Assembly (NCBI RefSeq): GCF_040712315.1
Contig: NC_134016.1
Span: 28,620,003 to 28,684,002, forward strand
Origin: Castanea sativa
Taxonomy: Eukaryota > Streptophyta > Magnoliopsida > Fagales > Fagaceae
Length of the DNA: 64,000 bases
Direction: 5' to 3'
Shown: positions 1 to 13,451 of the stretch, one piece after another
Layout of the letters: every line of letters begins with the position of its first letter
Numbering within the stretch: position 1 is the first letter of the stretch
Notes under the pieces: model-generated
The model's input: the letters and a program-made list of their open reading frames with translations, nothing else
Databases searched by the model: none
Told to the model about the DNA's origin: nothing
Translations under genes and position numbers: made by a program

Positions 1-880
1 GAATTTCACCAGCTTTCTCCCAGTAGTTTATTGTGCAAAGGGAAAATCAAATCCATTTGACACAAGCAGACTCAAAGCCCGTTGACATTAATTTAAAATT
101 GCAGTCTTAAATATGATAATAACAAACTACAGGAGGTGCTTTTTGGCAAATAAAAATTCTCAACAGAAATCACATCTAAAGAGCTCTCCATGAGGTGATT
201 GTTAACACCAATTTCGCAGCATCTACCATTTCTGTTTTGCTTGGTGAACCAGAAAGTGGCAACTGACAACAATATTCCACACTACTAAAATTAAGCTGTA
301 CCAATTCATTATCAGCTCAAATAAGTAAAGCAAAAAAGAGAGCAAGAAAAAATAAACCAGCATCCCCAAAAATCTTAATGCAGAGTTGCTCTTTCAGCAA
401 ATACAATTATTTCAGAAGAAATCACAGGAACTTTCCATGTGAAGGTGCATGCGGGCATGGATTAAACTGCAACATCTATAATTTATGTTGAGCATCTTCT
501 GGTCATATTTAACTCACAAATAGTTGATTGAGAATTACATCACTGGAAATACTTAAATATATTTGATTTGTCAAGATCCCCCCTAATCCTATATAGTTAA
601 GAACTCAATTATATATAAATGAAAGCTATGTTTTACCTGCCAAAACCAAACCCAATAACTACCCAGACCATTTAATGGAAAATTGGAAAAAGCTACCAAA
701 AAGTATAAACAATATCCCAAACTACCAAAATTAAGCTATAGCCTGCGGGCCAAATAGTACAAGAGGCACAAAAGTGCAGTGTATGAATAAATAATAGATA
801 TATACTAAAATAAATAAATAAGCATAAAGTAGCATCCTTGAGAATTATATTGACAGAACACATGGAGAGCATGGACAGAC
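1..880. other. Second intron of the RING-type gene, running off the window
   Basis: This stretch follows the donor at 880-879 on the minus strand. It is AT-rich and no exon for the expected continuation of the protein (leading to the RING domain) is recognised in any frame, so the third exon probably lies beyond the left edge. Confidence 0.45.
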
Positions 881-3257
881 CTCAGCAAAGCCCTCAGGAG
901 AAGGGTGTCGAGCATGTCGGTAGTACCTAGTTCCGAATACCTCCAATCCAGGACGAGAAGATACATAATCCGAGTCGGAGTCCAGAAATGAAATGGGTTC
1001 AGGGTTCACTGCTCGCCTTCCTAAACATGGACGCTGCCAAGATTTGATGAAAGCACAATCAACCAAAATGATAAAAAGTCGGCATATACCCCATAAATAC
1101 AATTTCTTTATAGATAACAGAAAAGAAAGTCCCTCTATAATCCAACCACTGAAGCACTTATCTAACACTCACACCTAGGAGTCTCCTGGTTTAGGTGGGA
1201 GTCTTAATATAAGGAGGGGTCTAATCAAAAGTGAATTATTCATGAAAGAAAATATTATGCGTTAGCAACTATACAAATTTAAACGTGCACGCATTGAACC
1301 AAAAAAAAAAATTAAACACGAGAAAATCAGTGACTTAGTTCCATAAAACACTGTCACTGAATGTCACACTCACACAGCCAATAAAATATTGGTCAAAACT
1401 GTCAAAGGCAATTAACAAACACCCAAGAAATCAGAAAGTTCCACAAAACAAGCAATGAAGTATTTCCTACAAAGAAACAAAACCAGCTGAAGAATATGAC
1501 AATCCTAAGACTTTGGGAACTCAAAACAAGAGGCTTTTTTGAAAAATTTTAACAAACCCTGACTTACAAATGCACAGGTGCAATGAAAAATAAGCACAAT
1601 TAGAGGTAAATTAATAATCTAGCCGTGAGTTGTTTTACTTATAAAAAAAAATAATAAACACAATTTTATAAATATGTGAAATATTTCTATTTAACAAGTA
1701 CTACACATTCATAGTATTAAATTAAAGCATAATAAATTCAAATAAAATCTTTTGATTTTCTCTAGGTTCAAATGCGTGAATTTGTATGTAACGATGCAAT
1801 TAGAATGGCACTTATCACGAAATTATATTGAAATTGGAATCCTATTTGTATATTATATTAATGATTGGGCTTCCACCTTGATATAGATATCCGATACCAT
1901 ATGATAGGTTTTAAAATAAATAATTGGAGCAATTGAAACATCATATGGAAATGAATAAGGATAGCACTGAGGAATGCAAACAACTCCAGAATCCACAACC
2001 AAAAGGGGAAAATAATATAAAACAAAACAAGCAAACAAACTCTGCAAGCAATATTTATTGTAAAGACTAAATTATTTGAAGATTCAGTAAGCATTTATAG
2101 TTGGCCACTCCCAGACTCTAACCCCAGTATTAATTTAACCAGTAAACGAATAAAAAATTATTACTACTTACAAAGCAGAACAACTAGTAGACAATTTTCC
2201 ATTTCCCAAAAGACAGACTCAAAATATACACATTATTTCCTCTGGAGACCATCAAAATTCTCTTAAATTCACACAGAGAAAGAGAGATGAGATTTGGAAG
2301 TTTAGCCCCCCAAAGATCTTGTCTTTGCTCTTCTCATCTTTTCTTCTGTAAATTCTGAATCAAATCCAGAGAAATACTAGTTCCAGACAACCCAAATAAA
2401 CATACATATACATTATAAGAAGAAAAAAAAAATCCCAATTCAGGTTGAACAGCATAATGATCAAGATCACTATTCAAACACCAAACCCAGATTAAACACC
2501 TAACAAATGGCCACTTCTACCAAATCAAACATTGAAAAAAATCTTGACAAAAGTACTAAACTCTGACCCCCACATCCTATAAAATTAGAGAAATTCAGCA
2601 TCACAACCTTAAAAGTCAATAACATTAGTAAGAGAGCCAAAAAGAGAGTAGTACCTCCCTGTGGGTATGGTTGATTTTAGTATCACCATCAATCTTGCCT
2701 CTCCCATTGCCATTCCTTCTGGCCACTACACAATCCTCTGCAGAGAACCCAATTCCAGGTCCACACCAAACATCTTGCACATCCACACAACTCATTATAT
2801 TAGGCCCATCTCCTCCATTATTGCTATTACTATTACCGTTGTTGTTGTTGTTGTTGTTGCTGCTGTTGTTAAAGTTCTTCTTTTGCTTCTTCTTCTTCTT
2901 CCTGCTCTTCTTAGCTTCCCAGTCAGCTGACCCTCGAATCACTGCCGGCACCGACACTTGCTGTGAAGCTGAGGCCGTACACCCAAGCCCCCTAAACGTT
3001 GCTGAAGTGAAGTTGTTCTTTTTCTTGGTGCTGGAGTTTGTGGGTGTGGCTTCATTTGCGGTGTTTGTGTTGGAAAAAGTGGAGAGGAGGAGGGAAGAGA
3101 TGGTGGATTTGCATCTACTGGATTGGATTATAGATGGGATTTGTGGGTTAGGACTAGTTGGAGGATCCATCTCTGAAATGGGTTGGTGTTGGAATTGGTT
3201 TCTGGGTCTTCTCCATTTGATTTGCTCTAGGCCTGTGGTCTCATCAACGACTGGCAT
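881..3257 (-). CDS. RING-type E3 ubiquitin ligase-like gene, N-terminal part (two exons, continues past the left edge)
   Basis: Two minus-strand exons splice in phase 0. Exon 1 is 3257-2655 (201 codons, ending GAG before donor GTACTA). Exon 2 is 1033-881 (51 codons, entered after TTGGCAG, left at GAG before GTCTGT). The start is the first ATG after a CT/GA-rich leader. Exon 1 has a Ser/Thr/Pro-rich start, the conserved-looking stretch VPAVIRGSADWEAKK, a basic KKKKK block, an Asn run from a GTT/GTC-type microsatellite, then a DVWCGPGIGFS motif. Exon 2 reads RRAVNPEPISFLDSDSDY and RYYRHARHPSPEGFAE. These signatures recall a plant family whose C-terminus is a RING-H2 domain that transfers ubiquitin from E2 to substrate. 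That RING would lie left of base 1, so the activity is inferred. Substrate unknown. The 1,621-bp intron holds nothing recognisable. Confidence 0.6.
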
Positions 3258-3345
3258 GGTCTCTCTCTCTCTCTATCTCTGTATGTCTCTGCCTCTGAGA
3301 GATGAATGGATAGTAAGATAGAGAGGGAAAGTCTGTGTTTTTTTC
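3258..3345 (-). promoter_or_regulatory. GA-rich 5' leader of the RING-type gene
   Basis: Immediately upstream of the start codon the minus strand carries a run of GA repeats (CT on the plus strand, 3260-3285) and further purine-rich sequence. Pyrimidine or purine microsatellites in 5' leaders are common in plant genes. No convincing TATA box is visible, so the transcription start is not placed. Confidence 0.35.
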
Positions 3346-3499
3346 TTTGTATGTATTATGGACTTGATGAGAGAGAAGAAGAAGAAAGGAATAATGAATG
3401 GGATTATGAAATGCAAGAAGTCATTAAGCTTTTAGAAAGAGAGAGGGAAGAGAGCGTGTCTTTTTGAGTAAATGGAGAGAATAGAATACATTTTTTGTT

Positions 3500-6400
3500 G
3501 GCTGTTGCTTGCTTTTTTATTTCTTTTCCTGTTTTTTAAGATTTGAAGAAATGAGGTTGGGTAGTGGTTTTTTTTTTAATGATACAAATCTTTTTTTTTT
3601 AAGTTTTATCACTATATATGTAATTTATTGTATAATTAATGAATAAAAGAATAATGTTTTTGAAAGGATGGAGTTTCAATTTTTAAGGTCAATTTTATGA
3701 AAATCGTTCTCTATTATTAAGTTAAAACATTAGAAGACAAAATATTTGACTAAAGCTCACATGTTTAGAGCTTTTTAGCTCTTAATTTCTTTTATAAGGA
3801 GTTCTAAGAAAAAATCATTTTTTTACGAGGAAAATTATGATTCATATCTTTCTCCCTATTTATTATATTAATTGAATTAAAAAATTGATGTATAGTGAAT
3901 TAAAATAAAATTGTTGTGATGAAAAAATAATAAAATATAATGTATTCATGTCTCTTAGGTATTATTTTTTTAATTTTTGATTATATCTTTTTGGTGTTTT
4001 ATGGAGTTTGTTAGGTGGGCTATGGTTTGTCTTCTTGTTGGGATTGTGGGTATATGCCATCATCAAAGAGCAGGGTTCTGAAGATAGGGCACTCTGGAAT
4101 CTGTGACTAATTAACTTTATCTTTTTCTTCATACACTCTCTTTTTGTTTTTAATTTTTGCTTTAAGCGAAGGGTGATGCTTACTTATCACTTATCAGAAG
4201 AAAGGTTTTTAATTCTTTTCCCCTCCTCTCAGTCTGTCTCTTCTGTGCAATAATATCAAAATAGTAAAGTCATTTGAGACTGAAGAAGAGTTTGATGTAT
4301 TTGTATTATTATTGGAATAGCCATAGCATTATATGGAGTCCATGAAAAGTCAGATTTGTGGACAGCATTTGAGGGGTGGCCCTACATTCTACAACTACTA
4401 CAAGAGTAATCACAGGGTCAAAATTCATCTCTGTATTGGGATTGCAACTAATAAACTACTAGTATCAAGCATTCCATTAAGCTACAAGCTAATAAACAGT
4501 GGTAATCATGTGAGAGAAGCTCTAATTTTGACTCAAACCATTTCTTCAGCATAAAGCTTTCAGTGGTGGGTCCATGCTGGCCCTTTGTGTTCTATACTCT
4601 TAAAAGAATCATTTTTTTGGCTAGTATTTCAGATTGATTCCATTTTAGAAGAAGGAAATTTGCCCTCACGTCCCTCGAGGTCTGACAAAATGTAACAACT
4701 CCCTCCTTCTTCTTGAAATTTGCATTGTAGGCTTTATAGCTGTCTTTTTTTTTCATGCTATTTTCTTTTTAATTTGAAATTATTCTGTTTTATTTACATA
4801 ATTAAAATAATCACATACCATAAGAACCAATTTTTTTCCAATCAATTTTAAAAAGGAAAAATATAAAAATTAAGTCCTTATAATATTAAAATAAATTGAA
4901 ATTTTTATTCAAACTGATATGAGCACTGAAAGCTCAATTAGTGTAAAAATACTAAAACTTGTTCAGATATCTAATTTGAAATTACGGCTTAATTACTTTT
5001 ACTTATCTAAGTACAAAACAAGAGTAAAGCACACGCAATAAACGTAACTACTCTCTAAGCCAAGTCGAAATCGATCTACTAATGAATAAATTGGAGTACT
5101 CGAATATCAAAGAGACCCTTAAAACTTAATCTATCCAATATACTTGAGCCCTTCAAGTTCTTGCTACCAACAGACTTCTCAGGGTCTTATCTTCACTAGC
5201 TTTTCGGATCCCACAATTCCGCCTGATTGCATCCGCCACTCATTGGCTTCTTTCAATACTTTCCAAAAACACCAAAACTTCTCTCATCACTCAAAATGGA
5301 TGAGGTAAGTGTTTAGGCTAAGAATCTCTCAATGATGTATAGATAGAAAGATAGGAGTAGAGAAAAACCAAGAGAAACTGTGTAGATGATTGTGGGTATG
5401 ACAATCTCTAACTCTTAAGTGTTTTGCTATGGTTTTTTTTTTTATTTTAAAAACACTTCTTACAATTTCGTGGGTAATGGGGGGTATATATATAGTGTGG
5501 GTAAAGAATTTAGTAAAAAACTTTTCATTTTTGCCAAATAGAGAGTTTTGCGGGTACCTCACGAGATGGTGTTTCTCACAAAGTACTTGCAAAATGACAG
5601 GCTAGCATGACTCTTCAGCTTCTAGTCATGTACTTCACACATGGCCTTTTTGCGGGCTGCTTTACTCGCGAGCTTTTTGCAAGCTAGTCGCGAACTACAC
5701 TAATCTTCTTTTGCAAGCTTGATTCTTCACTAATCTCTCACACTCATCCCTTACAATTAAACCCACATAAATATAGGGAAATAATTGAATCAATTACAAC
5801 AAAATTTGACACGGAACCAACAAAGACTAGTTGAATATCACAACTTTACAAGTATTGTAAAATATAATTTACATCTTTAATTTTTTTAAGTAACTATGAT
5901 TTTGTCCTTTTTAATTTTAAAACTTAGATCAATACTTCTAAGTTCTAACATTACATAGCAGTTGAAAAAATGACCTTCCATTCATATCCACTATTGAAGT
6001 GGATAGTGTCTCATAACATAACTGACATAATTTTGTTATGCAAAAATACGTCTTTTTGAGTTCGTATAACTGTATAAGCCCTATCAATATATAGATTACC
6101 TTGTCAGGTACTAGTTCTCCTCTCTTTTTTTGAATAACAGTGATATTATGGGTGTATTTTTTCTCATAAATAGAGGAGGGCTGTTAATATACCCCCCTCC
6201 CCTCTCTTTCTCCTTATTTTTTGCCATTTTCAACATCATGGGCGCTACAGCACTATGGTCATGCTTGGGGTTATTAGCTCCCTTTGAGGAGTGAAACCAG
6301 GTACTACGGGCCATCGGCAACCCCAACATCATGGCTAGTGCTAGGCGTGATTCTTGTGCCATAATTAAGATCGTTCTTGACTGGCGATCGTCTATTGGTT

Positions 6401-7400
6401 TGCGGTTTTAAATTTTTTTACACTTGTATTGTGGCTGGTTGTCTTGATAGTCTTTCCAAATGGATGTTTTTTTATCTCATCAAATTCAATTGTTACATTC
6501 GATCCCATAAGATTTGGATTAAAATAAAATCATTCAAATTTCATTCAAATTAACCGATTATCTTGATAAATTATTTACCCCTTTGTGGTTTATCATATCA
6601 CGAATCAATCCCACAATCTTTTTAATAGATACATTTTCACATTCTAATGTTTGGGATTAAAATGAAACCTAGATCCCATTTTGAAAAACTCCAATGATTT
6701 TATTTTAGTCAAATATTTCCAGTGTGCTTGGAAAGGGGGAAAGTAGAGAGAAAAGAAGAGAAGACCGGTCCTTTCTTCAGTTTGGTTGCTTTAGGAGAAA
6801 GGAAAAGAAGGGATAGATAAAAGCCCCACTGGGCACCCATTTTTCAATCCTCCCATTTTGGACAGAATTGAAGAGAAAACTTGACACTTTGAGCAATTAA
6901 AAATAAAAAACTAACACTTGACTTTTTATGACAGGAAATTTACATTTTTGTCCAACTTTTTACATTCATCTCTCTCAAATTTAGGTGGGTATAAAAGTAA
7001 AAGACATATCTTTCTTACCATTTTCTTTTCATTTACAAGCCAAACAAAGGAAAGCAAAATAATTCTTCTCTTTTCTTTTCTTCTTATTTCAAAACATACA
7101 TGAGAAAAATGTTTTCTTCTCCCTTTTTTTTTTTCCTTAGTTACAACCAAAAAAAGCGTTAGAGAAATCATTTAAATTTACCCAAAAGAAAATTACTAGA
7201 CAAGCATTTGCTCATTCATTAACAAGAGATGAGAAAGAGTGCAAAGTTTTTTTTTTTTATATATATAATCTTTATTTTTATTTTGTGATTGACTAGAGTG
7301 GAAGAGGTGGCAAAGTCAAAAAACCATGCTATATTGATAAAAGAAAAAATGGTACACTATTTGTATCCGTTGTAATGATGACACATAACTAAAAGTGAAT
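3500..7400. other. AT-rich intergenic DNA with faint retroelement debris
   Basis: No gene is supported. Around 5,010-5,830 the sequence resembles a decayed LTR, with motifs such as GCGAGC and TCGCGAAC like those in the 30-32 kb copia remnant, but no boundaries or target duplication are visible. The rest is AT-rich with short homopolymers. The 83-codon frame at 6111-6362 (minus) has no recognisable domain. Confidence 0.4.
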
Positions 7401-7412
7401 ATATATCACCAT

Positions 7413-7893
7413 AGAGCATTCGCAGCTAGCATGGTATATGCCATATCTTGCCAAGATTTACCATTTCAACACAAAAAAATGTCTACAACCGATCGCATCT
7501 GGCATGGTAAAACTAAAAATATTTGCAATACTGTTACAATACCATCGCAAATTTCCAGTACTGCAAATCCAAAAATTAGTATTTTACTCTCTCCACGATC
7601 TTATTTGCAAGGTTTGTAGAAGTACTATAGCAGTATTGCCATATTGTAGCACTTTTGCATGGTCTCATATCCTCTCTCCACTGTCTCATTTTCTCTCTCT
7701 CTTTGTTCAGAATATATTATTTTATTTTGTAGATATATTATTTTATTATGTAAATATTTTTTTTTAATGTGTAGTATGGAAAAATAAAAGTTGGGGTGCT
7801 AAGTGTATTGTAAAATGGTATGGTATAATGGATAAAATAATTTTTTGAGATGGTAAAATAGGATATGATAAGATTCTGGGATGTGGACGCTCT
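7413..7893. mobile_element. Short TIR element (MITE-like), AGAGCATTC family, copy 1
   Basis: The left end reads AGAGCATTCGCAG and the right end, reverse-complemented, AGAGCGTCCACA. The right third (TTGTAAAATGGTATGGTATAA, then a GATGGTAAAATAGGATATGATAAG-like stretch) is closely shared with the element at 13,452-13,826, so the two are one family. No coding capacity. Target duplication not resolved. Confidence 0.6.
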
Positions 7894-8644
7894 TATGATG
7901 CCATGATAGGCTCATTGCAACTAAATACTAGAACCAAGGTTTGCCCTAAAAAGAAACCCACACACTGCTATATAGTTTGAAAAAAAAAAATTTCTGGTAA
8001 AATAATAGGTACATGACCCGTAATCAAGTAATTTTCTTCCAATTCATAATAAACAAAATTTTAAGAAAAGAGTAATTTTCTTCCAACCAAAACGAATCAT
8101 AAAAAGAAATAATAATAATAATAATAAAGTACATAGAGCCTTTCGTTTTTGTCATGAAGTCCACGGAATCTTCCGAATTGTCAAAACTTGAAAAATCAAG
8201 CAGCTGGATGATACTCTTGGACAATGCAAAGAACAAACCCAAAACGACAAAAAAAGATATGGTATTTGCTGCAATTTCTTCTGTGACAAAAGTCCAGCTT
8301 AGATGTGTTTGTTTGTGGACCATCTGATCATGTCAGTTTTAGCTTAGGGTCATGTTTTTTTAACAGGAATCATGACTTTAATGTGCTAAAACTTAAAACC
8401 AGCTGTCCATATGTAATTATTCCAATATATCTAGTAATTGCATGAAATAAATTCTTTTCTTTTTGGATTATGCATGAAATAAATTCAAAGTTAGGAGTTA
8501 TAATCAATTATGTGATTGAAATTCAAAATCAACTTAATTTCCTTGACTAACATATATATATTTCGGTATTTGTAGCGCAAATTGTTATAATTATGATTAA
8601 ATTCATTACTTCATAATAGTTGAATTTAAGTTTTAGAGTCAATC

Positions 8645-8765
8645 GCCAAGGGCCTTGCAGCTAGCTGAATTGCCACCTCCAATGCATAAAGTGCTTAGGG
8701 GTCTAGGGAAAAAGGATTTGAGTTGCGAAGTTAGCAGCATGCTGTAATTATCTCTAAAAAAAAAA
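8645..8765 (+). mobile_element. tRNA-derived SINE, copy 1
   Basis: The 121-bp body starts GCCAAGGGCCTTGCAGCTAG and ends TGTAATTATCTCT followed by a poly(A) tail. It is flanked by a perfect 13-bp target duplication TTTAGAGTCAATC (8632-8644 and 8766-8778). TAGCTGAATTGCCACC resembles an RNA polymerase III A box; a degraded B box follows. An inverted relative lies at 52,166-52,280. SINEs move using LINE machinery. Family name not assigned. Confidence 0.8.
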
Positions 8766-8779
8766 TTTAGAGTCAATCA

Positions 8780-10430
8780 CTCATTTAATTATTCTTCTAA
8801 CACATATAAAACTTTTTTATTATGTACCATTATCTAAAGAACTGATCAACTAAGGACTTAATTTGAGTCAAGAATAATTCCTGTAAATATGCACCATTAT
8901 GAGAAAAGCATACGCAATAGTGTCAAATGTAAGGAATTAAAAATTAGCAAAGTCGGCCATAAGCCCTTGTGTCCATTCAATTTTTCTAATCCAATTACCT
9001 CTTTTGACTCTTTGATTCAAGTTTTTTTTTTTTTTATAATAATAATCCAATAAAGTAAAATCATTTTTAGATTTTATTGACAAGATCTCATATGAGAATG
9101 GTAGTTTGCTAGTGACCTTATCTATTCTTTGGTAATATTAGGGAAGATTCTGCTTTTTTTGTTTAAATGGAGGACCATGTTATAAGTTAATTGGACTTCT
9201 TTGCCAAAAAGAAGTATGAAAGCAATTGAAGCATCTCTAAATTTTTTTTAAAAAAATCATCAAAGTTAATTATATTTAAATAACTAGTTGATAAATAAGA
9301 AAAAAATAAAAATTGTGTGGTTAAATGGCGAGAATGTCATGTACTGGTGAACAATCAATTGTCCATGGCACCAAATGGTAGAAATTGATCACAGTTGTTG
9401 AATTGTTTTAAAGGTAACAACACCATTGAGTAAAGGGATACAGCTAACAACTCAAAGGCCTTCAAACTTGAAGTTACTTCGTCAACCTATAAAAAAAAAA
9501 AAAACATGCACCTAACAAAATTTTCTTTAATAGAGTTCTAGCTCAAAGAATATGACTGGTCACAGTGGTCAGTGGTCAAGAGTCAAGACTTATGATGAAA
9601 GTTGAAACAAGAGAAGGATGCAAACGTAGAAATGCTAGCAAATTGGGTTTCTGGTGATTTAATTAATTTATTTTATTAGATATGATAGAATTTTAATCTA
9701 TGATATCTGCTTTATAATATATATATTTTTTATTATCGAGTAAAAAAATTAGTTAAATTTTAGTATAAATGAGATTTAAACTCAAATATTTTACTAATTG
9801 AATGAACTAAAACCCACAGATCATTTTTAATTAGGGAGGAAAAAATTAATTCCAAGAGACATCGTCCCATAAGACCACAGCTTGCCAATGTTTGATGAAG
9901 TCATCTATTTAAAATTACGAATTGCGGTTTCATCTTGGCCTTTCATTAATTCTTTCGCTAATCCATCAAGGCTCATTAGTTAATTAGCTAGTTAAATTAC
10001 ATGCATCCTATGCATGTTTTTTTTTTTTTTTTTAAACTTTTCCTTTACAACAAAAATGGAATTGAATAAAAGATATAGAAGGTAAAAAAAATATATAGGA
10101 ATTGAAATGAAGTGGATCTTGTTCCAAAAGTTGCTTTCAAACCACCTTATTAAAAGTTATTGACAGTATGACTTGGTATACAAGAATAGATTCAATAATG
10201 GATTTGTAATCATTATTATTATTATTATTTTTTTTGCATTTTCATTATTAGGATTTAAAATGAGAAGTAGACATTCCTTACCAAAAAGTGCATAATAGTT
10301 ATTCCTTGAATCACAAATAATACAACAAATAAGTAAATAAGTTTTTCGTCAAAAAGTTAATTAAAGATTTTCAAAACTGGAGTGACATCTGTGCATGTCG
10401 TCCTCTTATTAAGAATTTTGTATGTTTTAA
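8780..10430. other. AT-rich intergenic DNA
   Basis: No gene, RNA gene or bounded mobile element is recognised. The stretch contains homopolymer A/T runs and a short ATT microsatellite near 10,212-10,230. Confidence 0.5.
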
Positions 10431-10433
10431 ACT

Positions 10434-10924
10434 AGATTGTGTTTGGTTTGGCGCGAGAAAAAAATATTTTCAAATATTTGGTTACATTCCTAAAAATACT
10501 TTAGAAAATATTTTCAAATGTTTGATTACATTATTGAAAATGCTATAGAAAACATATTTTATACTATTTTTCCACATTTTCTCATCTCTCAAGTACATAT
10601 ATAATTAAAAAAAATTAGATTAAAAATATTGTAATTAGGACCTGCAACGCCACCGGTCGTTGGCGAACTAAGACTAGGGACAATAGTGTGGGTGGTGATT
10701 GGGTAGCGGACAATAGGGGATGGAGGGTGGTGATTTGGTTGATGAGTTTTTGTGAGGTAGAAATTGATTTACGGAAAAATGAAAGTGTAAATCAAATTTC
10801 GCTATAAATACTCTTATTTTATGATCAACCAAAAAACAATTTACTGTTGACCAAGATTTTTAGTCAGCCACAAATGCAAAAAATATTTTTGAAAATCAAT
10901 TTCAGTCAAACCAAACACAACCTA
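10434..10924. mobile_element. TIR element (MITE-like), about 490 bp
   Basis: The ends are inverted repeats: left AGATTGTGTTTGGTTTGGC, right (reverse complement) AGGTTGTGTTTGGTTTGAC. The interior has no open frame of note. It is non-autonomous. A possible CTA target duplication is too short to name the superfamily. Confidence 0.6.
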
Positions 10925-12026
10925 ATAAAAACTCAACCAACAAATCAAAATCGATTATTATATGAAATAATGAAACAAAATTAAAAACATTTTTGTTTCT
11001 TGTTTTAGTAAAATTTCTAATATTCAATTAGTTTAGTAAAATTTATTGTTCTTGAGTAAGACATTTGGGATTCAAACCCCATACACCAAAAATTAATTAT
11101 TGTCTTAATATGATGATAAGAATAATTATATTATGGAGTAGATGCCATAAATTTAAAATTCTATCTTATTTATAAAAAAAATTAGAAAAAAAAATTAAAG
11201 TACCTGCATACAGTTACACTTATTTAATTTTTTTAATGGGAATTAAACTTTTTCTAATTTTATAAATCCGACATTCTCACCATATGAAGAAGTTCCAACT
11301 TCCAACATTATATTGAATGAATTAGGTATATGACAAACCATTAACCAACTGAAAATTGCGACAATTCTGCAATGGGAATCACGTTTTTATTTTATTTTAT
11401 TTTACATAATTAGGTAGCACATATTATTTTCATAAGAAGTGGCACGTTATATATCATTATCATTGATGATTGATCTACCTTTTTTTTTTTTTTTTTTAGC
11501 AGGCTGGTTTCTAGGTATAAAAAATAATAATAATAAAAAAGGCTTATTTGTGAGTTTTGAGTTGTGACACCATAAAGTAGTATATTGATTTAATTCAACT
11601 GTCCCAATTTTGTTGATCATTATTTAGGTTTCTAAGTCGTTCGTATACCATACTAAGTGACTCTATTTTTTATTTTATTTTTTTGTGATTAAATAATTTA
11701 GGTTGACCTACTCTTTCATGAGGTAGAAAATAGTAATTTAGGCCCTCCTTTTTATTTAATCCTTGTTTGAAGAATCCTCAATCCCTACCCTTGGCAAATG
11801 TGATTTTCTCTTTCGTCGATTCTAAGATGTATAGCTGTATTAATGTTGTATTATTAAAAGAAAGGCTGTCCTAGTTTTTAGTTTTTTTCTAATAAAAAAA
11901 AACTTTATTAATGTTGAAAAGGGATTGAAATTGTGCAAATTTCAACAAGTAATTCATTAAGCATAGCTTAGTTCCTTAAGTCACAATTTATAGAAGCCAA
12001 AAATAATAAAGAAGTATTCTAATAAT

Positions 12027-12069
<43 letters not shown>

Positions 12070-12080
12070 TATAACCCGTT
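10925..12080. other. AT-rich intergenic DNA ending in a TA microsatellite
   Basis: No gene is seen. A (TA)n run occupies about 12,031-12,060 and directly borders the next TIR element. Confidence 0.5.
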
Positions 12081-12477
12081 AGAGTATTCGTATCAGTTAA
12101 TGCAAAAATTTCTATTTATTTTAGTATAAGAACCTAATTTTTCTATTTTACATACTTATTTTTGAAAACACTCCATATCAAATTATCTATTTTACATTAT
12201 ATTTAATTCAAATATAATTTTTCTTGATTTTTAAAATTTTTCTCTTTTTTTATACACATTAATCACCATCCATTTTTTTTCTTTATCACATAGAAAAAAA
12301 AAAAAACTAAATGAAAAATTAATGGCATCAATGTAAATTTACAAGTTTGCTACATGATTACTACTATAAATTTGTAAATTTACAAAATTGTACTTTAACT
12401 ATCGTAGGTCATTATTATGCAAAAATATATAAATTTTACATTTTTTTTTATTATACACCCACTCCTATGAATGCTCT
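12081..12477. mobile_element. Short TIR element with AGAGTATTC / AGAGCATTC ends
   Basis: The left end AGAGTATTCGTATCAGT and the right end (reverse complement AGAGCATTCATAGGAGT) form a TIR of about 18 bp with mismatches. The interior is AT-rich and non-coding and differs from the 7.4- and 13.4-kb copies, so only the ends relate it to them. Confidence 0.5.
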
Positions 12478-13451
12478 TGAGGTGTTAAATAGTGATTGAA
12501 ATAACAGCTTTCATTTGTATTCATTAGCACTATTTTTATCATATATCAATTATAACATGAATTACTAATTTTTTCTTTATAAAAAAAAATCATAACACTG
12601 ATTTCTATTATTTTTTTTAATATTAATTATTTTGATCATAGGTATATTTTTGGAGGCGGATTTCCCATTCCTTATTTATACTTATAAAAGGAAAAGGGTT
12701 ATTGCTTTTTTGACTAACTGCTAATCTGGTTTGAGAGAATTTTAGCGTATTCGATTTGTTCAAGTCGGCCAAGATATTTTAGCTTTTAGTCATTTTGCTT
12801 TTTGTCTCAAAATTTTCTTTAATTTAATGAAATTAGTCCTTTTGATAATGAATTAGCTTCAAGCATATGTTTTATATAAATATTATGCAAATAAACCACC
12901 GAAACTTACAAAATTTCGAAACGGATTAATTTCTAATATTTAGATGTAAGTATAACTGGGTTTTTATTCAACTTGTTAAAATCCAATAAATTGTATTTTA
13001 GAACATTAAAAAAGAAAAAAGAAATTTTTTTACAGTCGGTTGTCGCGCAGAGAAAAGGAGGGACAACTTTCGACTTTGTTTGTTTGAGTATCTTGACTTT
13101 TGACCATAAAAACTAAATATTTTTACACATATTTCCATTTTGAAAACAATGAGAAGCGCTGAAAATGACCCCGAAGTCGAAGTCGAAGTCGAAGTCGATA
13201 TGCGTGCCGTGTAATCAGCCAAAGAAGAGAAGTTGATTGGTACTTTTTTTATATTATTGTTTAGAAAGGTAATTACCACTTTTGACTTTTTTTACTTCAC
13301 CTTGCTTTTATCCTATCAAAACTGGACCCACCCTACCTTGTTTTTTTTAAAGTAAATTTATCCTTGTATAGTAAACCTAAGGATTTTCTGGTATTTTTAA
13401 AACCAAAAAAATAAAATAAAAAATTCTTACCCTATTCATGAACCAATGTTT
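12478..13451. other. AT-rich intergenic DNA
   Basis: No gene is supported. A short CGAAGT/GTCGAA repeat (about 13,173-13,199) makes a Ser-Thr-rich minus-strand frame that I regard as spurious. Confidence 0.45.

Noticed and set aside
2671..3321. Long plus-strand open frame opposite exon 1 of the RING-type gene
   Set aside because: It is the antisense shadow of a coding exon; its poly-Leu run comes from the Asn-coding microsatellite and no plant family is recognised.
6111..6362. 83-codon minus-strand frame
   Set aside because: No recognisable domain and no splice or promoter context; kept only as intergenic.
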